Assembly: GCA_050013615.1 (NCBI GenBank)
Contig: JBEKEX010000069.1
Coordinates: forward strand, 1-13,595
Direction: 5' to 3'
Length of the DNA: 13,595 bases
Origin: JBEKEX01 sp050013615
GTDB lineage: Bacteria > Chloroflexota > Anaerolineae > Anaerolineales > Anaerolineaceae
Shown: piece by piece, positions 6,193-13,334 of the stretch
Position numbering within the stretch: the first letter of the stretch is position 1
Layout of the letters: each line of letters begins with the position of its first letter
Notes under the pieces: model-generated
Database searches by the model: none
Seen by the model: only the letters and a program-made list of their open reading frames with translations
What the model was told of the DNA's origin: nothing
Position numbers and translations under genes: made by a program

Positions 6193-7317
6193 TTATTGTC
6201 CAGCTGCAATAGCAGTCCAGCCGGTTACGATAGCGTGCATGGCATTGGTGAAGGAATTAAAGCTGGTTGGGAAATGGATATTGCCATAAGCGCTTTCGGG
6301 TAGTAGTTTGGCTGCAACATCGGAAGGCAGAGTGACGTCACTGCGCGCAGGATGTGCGTACCCTTGCGCAAGCATGATCTGGCCTTCATCAGACATGAAG
6401 AAATCCTGTTCAAGTTTGGCCGCATTGGGGTGCGGGGCAACAGCGCTAATGTATTCGGCGAAATACATACCGACCGTGGCGTCGGAGGGGATGACAACCT
6501 GCAGCGGCAAGCCGGTGGCATCGCGTTTGGCAAAACCATCGAAGTCATAGACGATGGAAATGGGGCATTCGCCCTTTTGCACGGAAGAGACATTCAATAC
6601 AACACCCTTTGCCCAGTTGCCGTTGTCACGTAACTGCTTGAAGAAATCCAGACCGGGCTGTACGTTGCTCTCATCGCCGCCATGGGCATAAGCAGCGGCC
6701 AGCACAGAACCTGTGGCATAGGTGGACTGACTTGGATCACGGCTGCAGATCATGCCCTTGTATTCGGGTTTCAGAAGGTCATCCCACTTCTGGGGAATAT
6801 CCTTGACGAGGTCAGTGTTGACCAGGAAGCTGATGGCACCCCAATATGCCACTACCCAGTGTCCATCGGGGTCTTTCATGTTCGCCGGAATCTTATCCCA
6901 GGAGGTGTTCTTATAGGCCATAGACAAGTTGTTGTCCATCACTTGCCCGACAAAATCAAAACCGATATCTGCCACATCCATCACCGGTGCGCTCTTTTCG
7001 GCTAATAGATGGGTGATTTCCTGGGCACTGGTCATATCGGTATCCGTGTGGACAATGCCATATTGTGCCTCAAGAGTCTTCCAGATATTACCAAAATTGA
7101 CCCAGTCATCTGACATGCCATAGCTGATGATTTGCCCCTCCGCCTTGGCACCGGCAATCTTTGCTGCTTCAGGATCTACGGTTGGAGCAACAGTTGGTGC
7201 AACGGTTGGAGCTGTTACTTCAGTGGCCGCGGGGGCGGCTGTCGGGGTTGCTGTGCAACCGACCAACGGGACCACCACAAGGGCGATCAAAGCAATGAAC
7301 GTAAAAACCTTTTTCAT
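6193..7317 (-). CDS. ABC transporter solute-binding lipoprotein (PotD/FbpA/AfuA-like)
   Basis: A 374-residue extracellular binding protein, last gene of the transporter operon. The lipoprotein signal has a basic start (MKK), a hydrophobic stretch and the lipobox LVGC with C21 as the lipidated residue. A low-complexity linker of Thr, Ala, Pro and Val follows, then the mature domain, with landmarks GAISFLVNTD and WDDLLKPEYKG typical of type 2 binding proteins for iron(III), polyamines, sugar phosphates or aminoethylphosphonate. The ATG at 7317 is chosen because AGGAG (7324-7328) stands six bases upstream and because the lipoprotein signal begins there; the longer open frame to 7398 adds a non-signal tail. 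The ligand cannot be assigned. A 70-base gap separates it from the permease gene, which often allows higher expression of the binding protein. Confidence 0.9.
   Translation of the reverse strand: MKKVFTFIALIALVVVPLVGCTATPTAAPAATEVTAPTVAPTVAPTVDPEAAKIAGAKAEGQIISYGMSDDWVNFGNIWKTLEAQYGIVHTDTDMTSAQEITHLLAEKSAPVMDVADIGFDFVGQVMDNNLSMAYKNTSWDKIPANMKDPDGHWVVAYWGAISFLVNTDLVKDIPQKWDDLLKPEYKGMICSRDPSQSTYATGSVLAAAYAHGGDESNVQPGLDFFKQLRDNGNWAKGVVLNVSSVQKGECPISIVYDFDGFAKRDATGLPLQVVIPSDATVGMYFAEYISAVAPHPNAAKLEQDFFMSDEGQIMLAQGYAHPARSDVTLPSDVAAKLLPESAYGNIHFPTSFNSFTNAMHAIVTGWTAIAAGQ
7180..7215 (-). repeat. Three 12-base tandem repeats coding the lipoprotein linker
   Basis: About three imperfect copies of a 12-base unit (core GTTGGAGCAAC on the plus strand) code for repeated VAPT units after the lipobox. 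Such repeats can gain or lose copies by slippage. They serve as a flexible spacer between the membrane anchor and the binding domain. Confidence 0.7.
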
Positions 7318-7323
7318 CTCTGT

Positions 7324-7328
7324 CTCCT
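7324..7328 (-). promoter_or_regulatory. Ribosome binding site that fixes the lipoprotein start
   Basis: AGGAG on the minus strand, six bases before the ATG at 7317. It decides for the start that yields a proper lipoprotein signal peptide. Confidence 0.8.
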
Positions 7329-7387
7329 TTTCATAAATTCCACCCCGGTGGGTGGTTATCCACAAAATTAAGCTTGTGCTGTGACGC

Positions 7388-8200
7388 CTATCTTCCAATC
7401 AGGTGGGTCGTTTCCCGTCCTCCTTTGCTGGAAACCCAGATGATCAGCAATGAGACGACCCAGGCGACCACAAAACTGATGACTGCCAATGCACTGGCCT
7501 GGCGGCCATCGAAGCGGGTGAATTCGACCAGGTAAATGGGGAAGGTTTTGAAGCGTGTTCCGACGAGTAAATTGGTAAGGGTGAATTCGGAGAAAACGGT
7601 CGAAAATACCAGGAGGCAACCGTTGATGATGCCAGATAGAATATTGGGCATGATGACCCGAACCAGAATGGTCCATCCATTGGCTCCCAGGCTCTGGGCG
7701 GCTTCGGTCAACACGCGGAAATCGATAGCATCCAATGAATTGATGATGGGTCGGTACATAAAAGGAAGCGACAGTACCATGCAGGCAGCTATCAGGATAG
7801 CTGGATGATTGATGATGGGCAGAGGAACTTGAGAGTAAAAACGGATTAGTCCCAATGCCAGTACCACACCTGGGACACCAAATGAGAAACTGGTGATCAA
7901 CTCGATCAGTGGTTTCCCTTGTGGTACTTTCAACCGCATCCAATACGTAGTAGGTGTAACTAATACCAACAGGCAGACCATGGTGCCAAAAGAAGCAATG
8001 AAAGAGTTCTTTAGGGTGAGAAGGAATTCGCCCCGCGAGGTGACTTCCTGCCACCATTGCAAGGTGTAACCTTCAGGCCAGAGGGTACGATCCCAGCGTG
8101 TGGAGATGGAGAAAATGAAGGTTGCTACCACCGGCACGATCATGAAAAGCAGAAAGAGTCCGATAACGATGGGCCGCCACAATTCGCGCGATTTAGTCAT
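7388..8200 (-). CDS. ABC transporter permease (PotC-like)
   Basis: A 270-residue inner-membrane permease. An N-terminal membrane segment is evident (VIGLFLLFMIVPVVATFIF), followed by about five more. The cytoplasmic EAA loop that docks the ATPase reads LTEAAQSLGANGWTILVRVIMP (split here: LTEAAQSLGA, then the conserved G and P). It belongs to the second-permease type of PotBC/FbpB-like importers. Its ATG overlaps the TGA of the preceding permease by four bases, and GAGGAAGG inside that gene supplies the ribosome binding site, so the two subunits are made in step. They are expected to form the heterodimeric channel. Confidence 0.9.
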   Translation of the reverse strand: MTKSRELWRPIVIGLFLLFMIVPVVATFIFSISTRWDRTLWPEGYTLQWWQEVTSRGEFLLTLKNSFIASFGTMVCLLVLVTPTTYWMRLKVPQGKPLIELITSFSFGVPGVVLALGLIRFYSQVPLPIINHPAILIAACMVLSLPFMYRPIINSLDAIDFRVLTEAAQSLGANGWTILVRVIMPNILSGIINGCLLVFSTVFSEFTLTNLLVGTRFKTFPIYLVEFTRFDGRQASALAVISFVVAWVVSLLIIWVSSKGGRETTHLIGR

Positions 8201-9081
8201 CGATATACCTTCCTCGAACGGTTGGCTAGCACCATGTAACCGATCACGCAGGTTGTCATGATGAGCAGGGAGATGATGGACAAAGCATCTCCCAGTTCGG
8301 CTGCGAGTTGAACTTCTCCCGAAATGAGCGCCCCAATGCGGATGGTAATCAGGTTAATGTCCGAGCCCGTTAACGTAAAAGCGGTGGCATATGCACCGAA
8401 GGCGTTGGCAAATAAAAGCAAGAAACCACTCATCAAAGCAGGAAATAAAATCGGTAGTGCTACTCTGACCCAGTATTGAAAACTGGATGCGCCAAGGTTC
8501 ACGGCAGCTTCTTGCCACTCGCGTTTCAGGCCGTGGAGTGACGGGATAATGATCAGGATCATTAGAGGAAGCTGGAAGTATAAGTAGGCTATGGTCAGGC
8601 CTGTTATGGAATAAATTCGGAAATTTGGGTACAGATGGATGCCGATTTGTTTCAGGATGACGGTGATGATGCCGGTCGATCCCAATATCACGATGAATGC
8701 AAATGCCAGCGGGGCGCCGCCAAAATTGGTGGTCACATCTGATAAAGCCGTAAGCAGATCTCGAAAGAACTTGTTCTTTGTGGTGATAATGGCATAAGCT
8801 ACCAGCGTGCCAAATATGACACCGAGGAACGCTGTGGTAGCAGAAAGCTGGATGCTGTTCCAGAAAGACGTCAGGAAAAGCGGATCCATTGCCTGTTGAT
8901 AGAATTGAAACGTCAACACACCGTTTTTAGTGAAGCTGGACTGGATGATGGTCAGCAACGGCAGAAATTCAAAGGCCAGGCCAAAAATAAGGAAAGGCAC
9001 CAGACCCAACCAAACAAGCCAGGACGCGAAGTGCTTTTTTGTATAGTGGACTGATAAGGATGTGGTTGCCATTTTCTCCAT
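8197..9081 (-). CDS. ABC transporter permease (PotB-like)
   Basis: A 294-residue permease, the first membrane subunit of the importer. A strong first membrane segment (LVWLGLVPFLIFGLAFEFLP) follows a polar N-terminus, then a long periplasmic loop and the remaining core segments. The EAA loop begins EWQEAAVNLGASSFQYW. The ATG at 9081 follows the stop of the hydrolase gene directly. A second in-frame ATG at 9072 has GGAG four bases upstream, inside the first codons, and may be the real start. The N-terminal 80 residues resemble those of the permease at the right edge of the window, so the two are paralogues. No ATPase gene lies in this operon. Confidence 0.9.
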   Translation of the reverse strand: MEKMATTSLSVHYTKKHFASWLVWLGLVPFLIFGLAFEFLPLLTIIQSSFTKNGVLTFQFYQQAMDPLFLTSFWNSIQLSATTAFLGVIFGTLVAYAIITTKNKFFRDLLTALSDVTTNFGGAPLAFAFIVILGSTGIITVILKQIGIHLYPNFRIYSITGLTIAYLYFQLPLMILIIIPSLHGLKREWQEAAVNLGASSFQYWVRVALPILFPALMSGFLLLFANAFGAYATAFTLTGSDINLITIRIGALISGEVQLAAELGDALSIISLLIMTTCVIGYMVLANRSRKVYR

Positions 9082-9831
9082 TCATAAAGAAAGGTGCAGG
9101 CCATCGACTGCCACTTGCACCTTCCCTTTATAATGATTGTGGATCTGTCCAATCAAATCTGCAGTGAGCGCAGGGGGATAAAAATGCGTCACAACCAATG
9201 ATTTCACGCCACTTTGTTGGGCAATGGCGCCCACCATGTCGGCGTTAAGGTGATCTTCTGTCTCCCAACCGGCCGGAAAAGAGCATTCGCCGATCAACAG
9301 ATCTGCGCCATTGGCCAATTGAGCCAATTCACCGCCAGGTGAGGCATCGCCGGAATACACCAGCGAATGTTCTGAGTCATCCAATCGATAAGCTACGCTT
9401 TCCGGTGTATGGCCGGTCGGTGCGGTGGTGACTTTTATATTGCCGAGAGTAAATTCGTCACGATAAACCTGGTGAATCTCTAGCTTGTAGCTCATGGGGG
9501 TGACGTCGGGGTAGAGGTCGAAAAGGCGCCGGACGAAATCATTGCAGCCGCGACAACCGGTGATAGGGAAAGTTTTTGTGCGCGCAGCACCGGGAGCGGA
9601 ATTGAACACTTGGAGCAGTGTGGCGAGATCCAGCGTGTGATCAGGATGGAAGTGGGTAAGCAACAGGCGATCGATTTGATCACAGGCGAACCCGGCAAGG
9701 TCCAAACGGGTAAGCGTCCCTGGGCCAATGTCTAACAGCAAATGTAGCCCGTTGGCAATAACCAGTATGCCGGCTGGAGCATGCTGCTTAGCAGGGATCG
9801 CGGTACCTGTCCCGAGGAAATAGATGTCCAT
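9082..9831 (-). CDS. Metallo-beta-lactamase-fold hydrolase (RNase Z / phosphodiesterase-like)
   Basis: A 249-residue cytosolic metal hydrolase, first gene of the transporter operon. The metal site is complete: THFHPDH with H60, H62, D64 and H65, then H141 (TGHT), D162 (YSGD) and H216 (VVTHF), plus the RNase Z-like H194 in the stretch DHLNADMV. The opening FLGTGTAIP is typical of the RNase Z / arylsulfatase / phosphodiesterase branch. At 249 residues it is shorter than tRNase Z (about 300) and I see no tRNA-binding exosite arm, so a small-molecule phosphodiesterase, as in PhnP or CpdA-like enzymes, is more likely than tRNA processing. Its place ahead of an importer suggests that it acts on the imported compound. 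That is inference. No good Shine-Dalgarno sequence precedes the ATG. Confidence 0.87.
   Translation of the reverse strand: MDIYFLGTGTAIPAKQHAPAGILVIANGLHLLLDIGPGTLTRLDLAGFACDQIDRLLLTHFHPDHTLDLATLLQVFNSAPGAARTKTFPITGCRGCNDFVRRLFDLYPDVTPMSYKLEIHQVYRDEFTLGNIKVTTAPTGHTPESVAYRLDDSEHSLVYSGDASPGGELAQLANGADLLIGECSFPAGWETEDHLNADMVGAIAQQSGVKSLVVTHFYPPALTADLIGQIHNHYKGKVQVAVDGLHLSL
9091..9123. repeat. Hairpin at the hydrolase/permease junction
   Basis: AAGGTGCA (9091-9098) and TGCACCTT (9116-9123) are perfect 8-base inverted arms, with inner GGC/GCC able to extend the stem. The hairpin lies in the last codons of the hydrolase gene and ends about ten bases before the permease start. It could affect coupling or mRNA stability, or be fortuitous coding sequence. 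Confidence 0.4.
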
Positions 9832-9960
9832 TATGCGACGTCAAACCTGATAGCGATCTGGATTTGCAAAATAGCCCGTGATTTACGGATGGGTTATCAA
9901 GGTCTAGCAAAATGAACTTAAGGATCAGACTAACCTTAATACGTACTGAAATTAAATTGT

Positions 9961-9989
9961 ATTATAACAAAATGAAATAAAAAAGTCAA
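9961..9989 (-). promoter_or_regulatory. Sigma-70-type promoter of the hydrolase-ABC operon
   Basis: On the minus strand TTGACT (9984-9989), a 17-base spacer and a perfect TATAAT (9961-9966). Transcription would begin near 9954, with a leader of about 120 bases before the hydrolase ATG. The operator-like repeat at 10034-10072 lies upstream of it. Confidence 0.75.
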
Positions 9990-10033
9990 TAAATAACACA
10001 CATTAATTGTAAAAAGTGGAATATATAATAATA

Positions 10034-10072
10034 TAAAACGAAACAAAAAAACACATTATAAGTTTTGTTTTA
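10034..10072. promoter_or_regulatory. Inverted pair of AAACGAAAC-type repeats
   Basis: TAAAACGAAAC (10034-10044) and GTTTTGTTTTA (10062-10072) form an inverted repeat with one mismatch. The left copy shares 17 bases with the region at 13267-13283 between the kinase and the second ABC system. The position upstream of the hydrolase-ABC promoter suggests a regulator site. An alternative is a weak A/U hairpin with a T run that ends the phosphate transporter transcript. Confidence 0.5.
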
Positions 10073-10083
10073 GAATAAGCCGC

Positions 10084-11064
10084 TTATTTGATTACCCAGA
10101 AGATACCGGCGGAAATCAGTGCGGTGATGGGGATGGTCAGTGCCCAAGCCAACAGCATTTGCCCGACCACGCCCCAACGTACCATGTTCACTCGTTGGGC
10201 AGAGCCTGCCCCCAGGACGGCTGAGCTGATTACCTGAGTAGTCGAGACCGGGCCGCCGATCAACGCTGCCCCCAGAATGACCAATGCGGAAGAGACTTGC
10301 GAAGAAAATCCATGCACCGGGCGGATCTTGTACAGACGCGCACCGATGGTCTTGATAAGTCGCCAGCCACCAATGGCAGTGCCCAACGCCGTGGCAGCCG
10401 CGGCTGAAAAAACCACATACCAGGGCAATTCAAAGCTTTTGTTGATCCCCATTAGCAGCAACCCCAGGGCCATTACCCCCATGGTCTTTTGTGGATCGTT
10501 GCTGCCATGTGAGAATGCCAATCCCATGCCGGTAAAGATCTGCGCTTTCTTGAAAAAATTATTGACGCGCATGCTGGAGTTTTGTGCCAGGAAAAACACC
10601 AGCTTGGTGAATAAATACCCGAACTCGAAACCAATGATCGGCGATAGGAACAAGGCCAGGATCACTTTCACCAGGCCGGGAACCTCGATGATGGATAAAC
10701 CTGCTTGAGCCCAGGCAGCGCCGATCAGCCCGCCGATGAGCGTGTGCGACGAGCTGCTTGGGATGCCCAGCAGCCAGGTGGCAATTGACCAGATGATGGC
10801 GCCTGCCATGGCGGCAATCAATGCCTGGATGTGAATGACCGAGGCGGGCACAATGCCGGTGCCGATGGTTTGCGCCACAGCCGCGCCACCCAGTCCAAAG
10901 ACAATCGCGCCCGCCAGTTCTGAAATGGCCGTCAGAGACAATGCGGTACGGGCAGACATGGCGCGTGAAGAAATGATGGTTGCCACAATGTTCGATGAAT
11001 CATGGAACCCATTGAAGAAACTGAAAACCAGAGCCAGTCCAAAAAGGATGTAAAGCAGAGGCAT
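10084..11064 (-). CDS. pit: Pit-family inorganic phosphate transporter
   Basis: A 326-residue integral membrane protein with about ten membrane segments. Two family signatures are present, one in each inverted half: FFNGFHDSSNIVAT near the N-terminus and AFSHGSNDPQKTMGV in the middle. Pit proteins import metal-phosphate complexes with protons, at low affinity and high capacity. The ATG follows the TAA of the DUF47 gene with no gap, so translation is coupled and a separate ribosome binding site is poor. The DUF47-Pit pairing is widespread, and DUF47 proteins are thought to modulate Pit. The unusual part is that a sugar kinase gene leads this operon. Confidence 0.92.
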   Translation of the reverse strand: MPLLYILFGLALVFSFFNGFHDSSNIVATIISSRAMSARTALSLTAISELAGAIVFGLGGAAVAQTIGTGIVPASVIHIQALIAAMAGAIIWSIATWLLGIPSSSSHTLIGGLIGAAWAQAGLSIIEVPGLVKVILALFLSPIIGFEFGYLFTKLVFFLAQNSSMRVNNFFKKAQIFTGMGLAFSHGSNDPQKTMGVMALGLLLMGINKSFELPWYVVFSAAAATALGTAIGGWRLIKTIGARLYKIRPVHGFSSQVSSALVILGAALIGGPVSTTQVISSAVLGAGSAQRVNMVRWGVVGQMLLAWALTIPITALISAGIFWVIK

Positions 11065-11673
11065 TTAACCGACTTTCATGACGATATCGGAGATGATATT
11101 CGCCGCATCATCTTCGCGGTCGGCGGCGTTGCTCAAGTGACGATAGATCTCGCGGCGTTTAACGTTCGTCGTCTCTTTAAAAAGATGGCTCAAGGCCTCG
11201 CGGTACACACTTTCCACTTTATTTTCCAATGCCTTGGCATGCTGGGTATGATCGTTCGATACCGTGAAATGCCCTTCCTGCAAGCGTTCGATAGCCAATT
11301 TGATCTCGATCGATGCATCGTGTAACAACTTGGCCATTTGTTGCATGTAGGCGGTAGGCTCTACATCGAGGATTTCCATCTCGTCAACTGTTGTATTGGC
11401 GTAGTCCAGCACGTCGTCGATTTCGCGTGATAGCGTGAAAATATCCTCTCGGTCATAGGGAGTGACGAAGGTTTTCATCAATTCCGCGATCAGGATCCTT
11501 CTGACTTCATCGGCTTCGTTTTCGGTCTGGGCAATTTGCTTGGCGACCTTGCTGCTGCGTTTTTCCATGTAAACTGTCAGTGATTCAAGCTCGGCCACCA
11601 TCAAGTCTGTTTGCCGGATCAATAAACCGACAAATTTATCTGGTTTGCGTTTAAAAAGAGCTTTAAAGTCCAT
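11065..11673 (-). CDS. DUF47 / PhoU-like phosphate transport regulator
   Basis: A 202-residue, mostly helical, soluble protein of the DUF47 (PhoU_div, PF01865) family. It starts MDFKALFKRKPDKFVGLL and carries the conserved sequences ENEADEVRR, TPYDREDIFTLSREIDDVLDYA and a C-terminal REDDAANIISD, whose acidic residues are typical of the metal-binding helices of PhoU-like proteins. It partners with the Pit transporter encoded directly downstream. A longer frame opens with TTG at 11700 and would overlap the kinase stop, but it lacks a good ribosome binding site and adds nine residues foreign to the family. The ATG at 11673 with AAGGGA upstream is preferred. Confidence 0.9.
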   Translation of the reverse strand: MDFKALFKRKPDKFVGLLIRQTDLMVAELESLTVYMEKRSSKVAKQIAQTENEADEVRRILIAELMKTFVTPYDREDIFTLSREIDDVLDYANTTVDEMEILDVEPTAYMQQMAKLLHDASIEIKLAIERLQEGHFTVSNDHTQHAKALENKVESVYREALSHLFKETTNVKRREIYRHLSNAADREDDAANIISDIVMKVG

Positions 11674-11696
11674 TGGATAATTTCCCTTGTTCGTCG

Positions 11697-13160
11697 TCAA
11701 TCATATGTGACCTTGGCAACGCCAAATTTATCGCAACCCGCAGAGGAACCATCGAATAGATAGGGTTCGTCCTTATTCCAGGCGGCATACCGGTCCACAA
11801 CGCGCTTGAAGGCTTTTTCTGCCCGAGGTGAATTCCACCCAAGAACGGCAACGGTGCCGCCAGCCCCGCCGCCGGTGACCTTCGCTCCCAATAAACCACT
11901 GGTCTTTTCCTCCCGCACCAGCTCGACGATCTTGTCGGTGGCCTCAGAGCCCAGGCCGCATTCGCTGTAGCTGAGGTGTGAAAGGTACATCAATTCCCCC
12001 AACAGCGAACCGGCAGTGTCATCCATCTCTTTCGACGGTTTTGAGACCAGGCTGAAAAAGCTGCGGACGCGCCAGTTTTCTTCCACTGCATAACGGACGG
12101 CTGCCCGCACAGGATAAGCGACTTCCGGCCGGACCGGCGTGAAAGGGTCGAGATGAGTTGGGTAAATTTTGGAGAAATCTTTGCCCGTAACGTGTTCGGG
12201 AAGACGACTTTCATAATGATATCGGAAAAGGGACGGTGACAGGTTGGCCAGGTAGCCGTTCCATTTGGGTTCCACCCAGCGCGGTAGGGTACCGCTTTCG
12301 TCCAATCTAGGAGAGAGTTTTTCCCAATCACAAAGGTAGTTGTATCCCATAAAGACTGCCGCGCGTGCCGACTCATATTCGATGCCCGCCACGGAATGCC
12401 GTACGCCCGAGTCGATACCCCAGATGCGTAAATTCTCCGGCAGCTTGACCAGGGGTTGAGGCAGGCAGGGCTGGCAAAGCATGGGGACGAAATGATCCTT
12501 GTCGCCCATCACTACGGCCAGTTGATCCATGATGCCCGCCGCGGATTGTGTCAACGCGATCTCGACCCACTGCGTCCATGAGGCCAGCTTCACGCCTTCA
12601 ACTTGAACGCCATACAATTCAGCCATGGCTTTCATTGGAGCCACTTCGAGCGCCGCGGACGAACTGACCCCTTTGCCCAAGGGCACATCGGATTCAAGAT
12701 AGAGAGAAAAACCGTGGTTGATCTTGTCGGGGAATTCTTTAATCAGGAAATATAAATCGCCGAGAATGTAAGCACACCAGGCGCGTGCGGGGTCGGAGTT
12801 GATCCAGGTGCGCACTGTTTCCAATGGTTTCACGACCCCATCGATGGCCAGGTCATCCAGGGAAAATTCGACCAGATCGGTCCATCCCAACGGCTTTACG
12901 GCCGGGTTATAAAACGTCACGGTTTGATCGGCGCGCGCTTGAATGGCAGCAAAGGTGGCCTCTCGAATGGTGGTTTCGAAAACCAGACCTCCGGTGTAAT
13001 CATCGTTGCCGCCCATCAGATCCAAGCGGCCGGGGGTACGGTTGATCAAGACGGCAACGTTTTTCTGGAAATACCCTTTTCCGAGCAATTTTTGGAGGTG
13101 TTTTTCGAATTTTGCCAGATCGGGGTATTGAATAGCCAGTTGTTCGAAAGCTTCCGACAT
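11697..13160 (-). CDS. GHMP sugar-1-kinase (galactokinase / L-arabinokinase-like)
   Basis: A 487-residue GHMP kinase, about 100 residues longer than ordinary galactokinase. The three family motifs are present: PGRLDLMGGNDDYTGG (43-58), PLGKGVSSSAA (160-170, the ATP loop) and GAKVTGGGAGG (425-435). The catalytic base is expected at D212 (AGIMDQ). Motif 1 lacks the GEHTDYNGG sequence of galactokinases and instead resembles PGRLDVMGG-x-ADY of plant L-arabinokinase, and the stretch WGIDSGVRHSV (247-257) is also arabinokinase-like as I recall that protein. The product should be a sugar 1-phosphate; the sugar (galactose, L-arabinose or other) is open. AGGAG (13169-13173) is eight bases before the ATG. 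It leads an operon with DUF47 and Pit genes, 23 bases upstream of the former. Confidence 0.88.
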   Translation of the reverse strand: MSEAFEQLAIQYPDLAKFEKHLQKLLGKGYFQKNVAVLINRTPGRLDLMGGNDDYTGGLVFETTIREATFAAIQARADQTVTFYNPAVKPLGWTDLVEFSLDDLAIDGVVKPLETVRTWINSDPARAWCAYILGDLYFLIKEFPDKINHGFSLYLESDVPLGKGVSSSAALEVAPMKAMAELYGVQVEGVKLASWTQWVEIALTQSAAGIMDQLAVVMGDKDHFVPMLCQPCLPQPLVKLPENLRIWGIDSGVRHSVAGIEYESARAAVFMGYNYLCDWEKLSPRLDESGTLPRWVEPKWNGYLANLSPSLFRYHYESRLPEHVTGKDFSKIYPTHLDPFTPVRPEVAYPVRAAVRYAVEENWRVRSFFSLVSKPSKEMDDTAGSLLGELMYLSHLSYSECGLGSEATDKIVELVREEKTSGLLGAKVTGGGAGGTVAVLGWNSPRAEKAFKRVVDRYAAWNKDEPYLFDGSSAGCDKFGVAKVTYD

Positions 13161-13231
13161 GATTGAAACTCCTGATGTTAAATTCAGTCTTTAATGAATG
13201 GCAATACGCTGCACGGAATGTAATAAATATC

Positions 13232-13260
13232 ATTATATCATTCATAAAACGAACAGTCAA
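13232..13260 (-). promoter_or_regulatory. Sigma-70-type promoter of the kinase-phosphate operon
   Basis: On the minus strand TTGACT (13255-13260), a 17-base spacer and a perfect TATAAT (13232-13237). Transcription would start near 13225, about 65 bases before the kinase ATG. The AAACGAA repeats cover its spacer and -35 box, which is a repressor-type arrangement. Confidence 0.75.
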
Positions 13261-13277
13261 ACGAACTAAAACGAAAC
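13246..13277. promoter_or_regulatory. Three direct AAACGAA repeats between divergent promoters
   Basis: AAACGAAC at 13247-13254, AAACGAAC at 13259-13266 and AAACGAAAC at 13269-13277, with start-to-start distances of 12 and 10 bases, thus near one face of the helix. They overlap the kinase promoter and lie just upstream of the -35 of the divergent permease promoter. Short A-rich direct repeats of this kind resemble operators of DeoR-family regulators such as AgaR. That family assignment is a guess. Confidence 0.6.
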
Positions 13278-13285
13278 AAAAAACA

Positions 13286-13313
13286 TTGACATACAAAACA
13301 TGTGGTGTATAAT
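13286..13313 (+). promoter_or_regulatory. Consensus promoter of the second ABC operon
   Basis: A perfect TTGACA (13286-13291), a 16-base spacer and a perfect TATAAT (13308-13313). The start of transcription near 13320 would leave a leader of only about 15 bases, with AAGAG (13322-13326) as the ribosome binding site. Confidence 0.82.
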
Positions 13314-13334
13314 AGCACTATAAGAGCAAAAGCC

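Noticed and set aside
7318..7398. Longer N-terminus of the solute-binding protein
   Set aside because: The extra 27 residues precede a perfect lipoprotein signal peptide, and the internal ATG has its own AGGAG site.
9082..9831. Annotation of the MBL-fold protein as ribonuclease Z
   Set aside because: The metal site fits, but the protein is short, no exosite arm is seen, and it is encoded in an importer operon. The general hydrolase label is safer.
9961..10060. AT-rich stretch with A runs as a possible replication origin or transposon end
   Set aside because: No DnaA-box cluster, target-site duplication or terminal repeat was found. The stretch is explained by a strong promoter and operator-like repeats.
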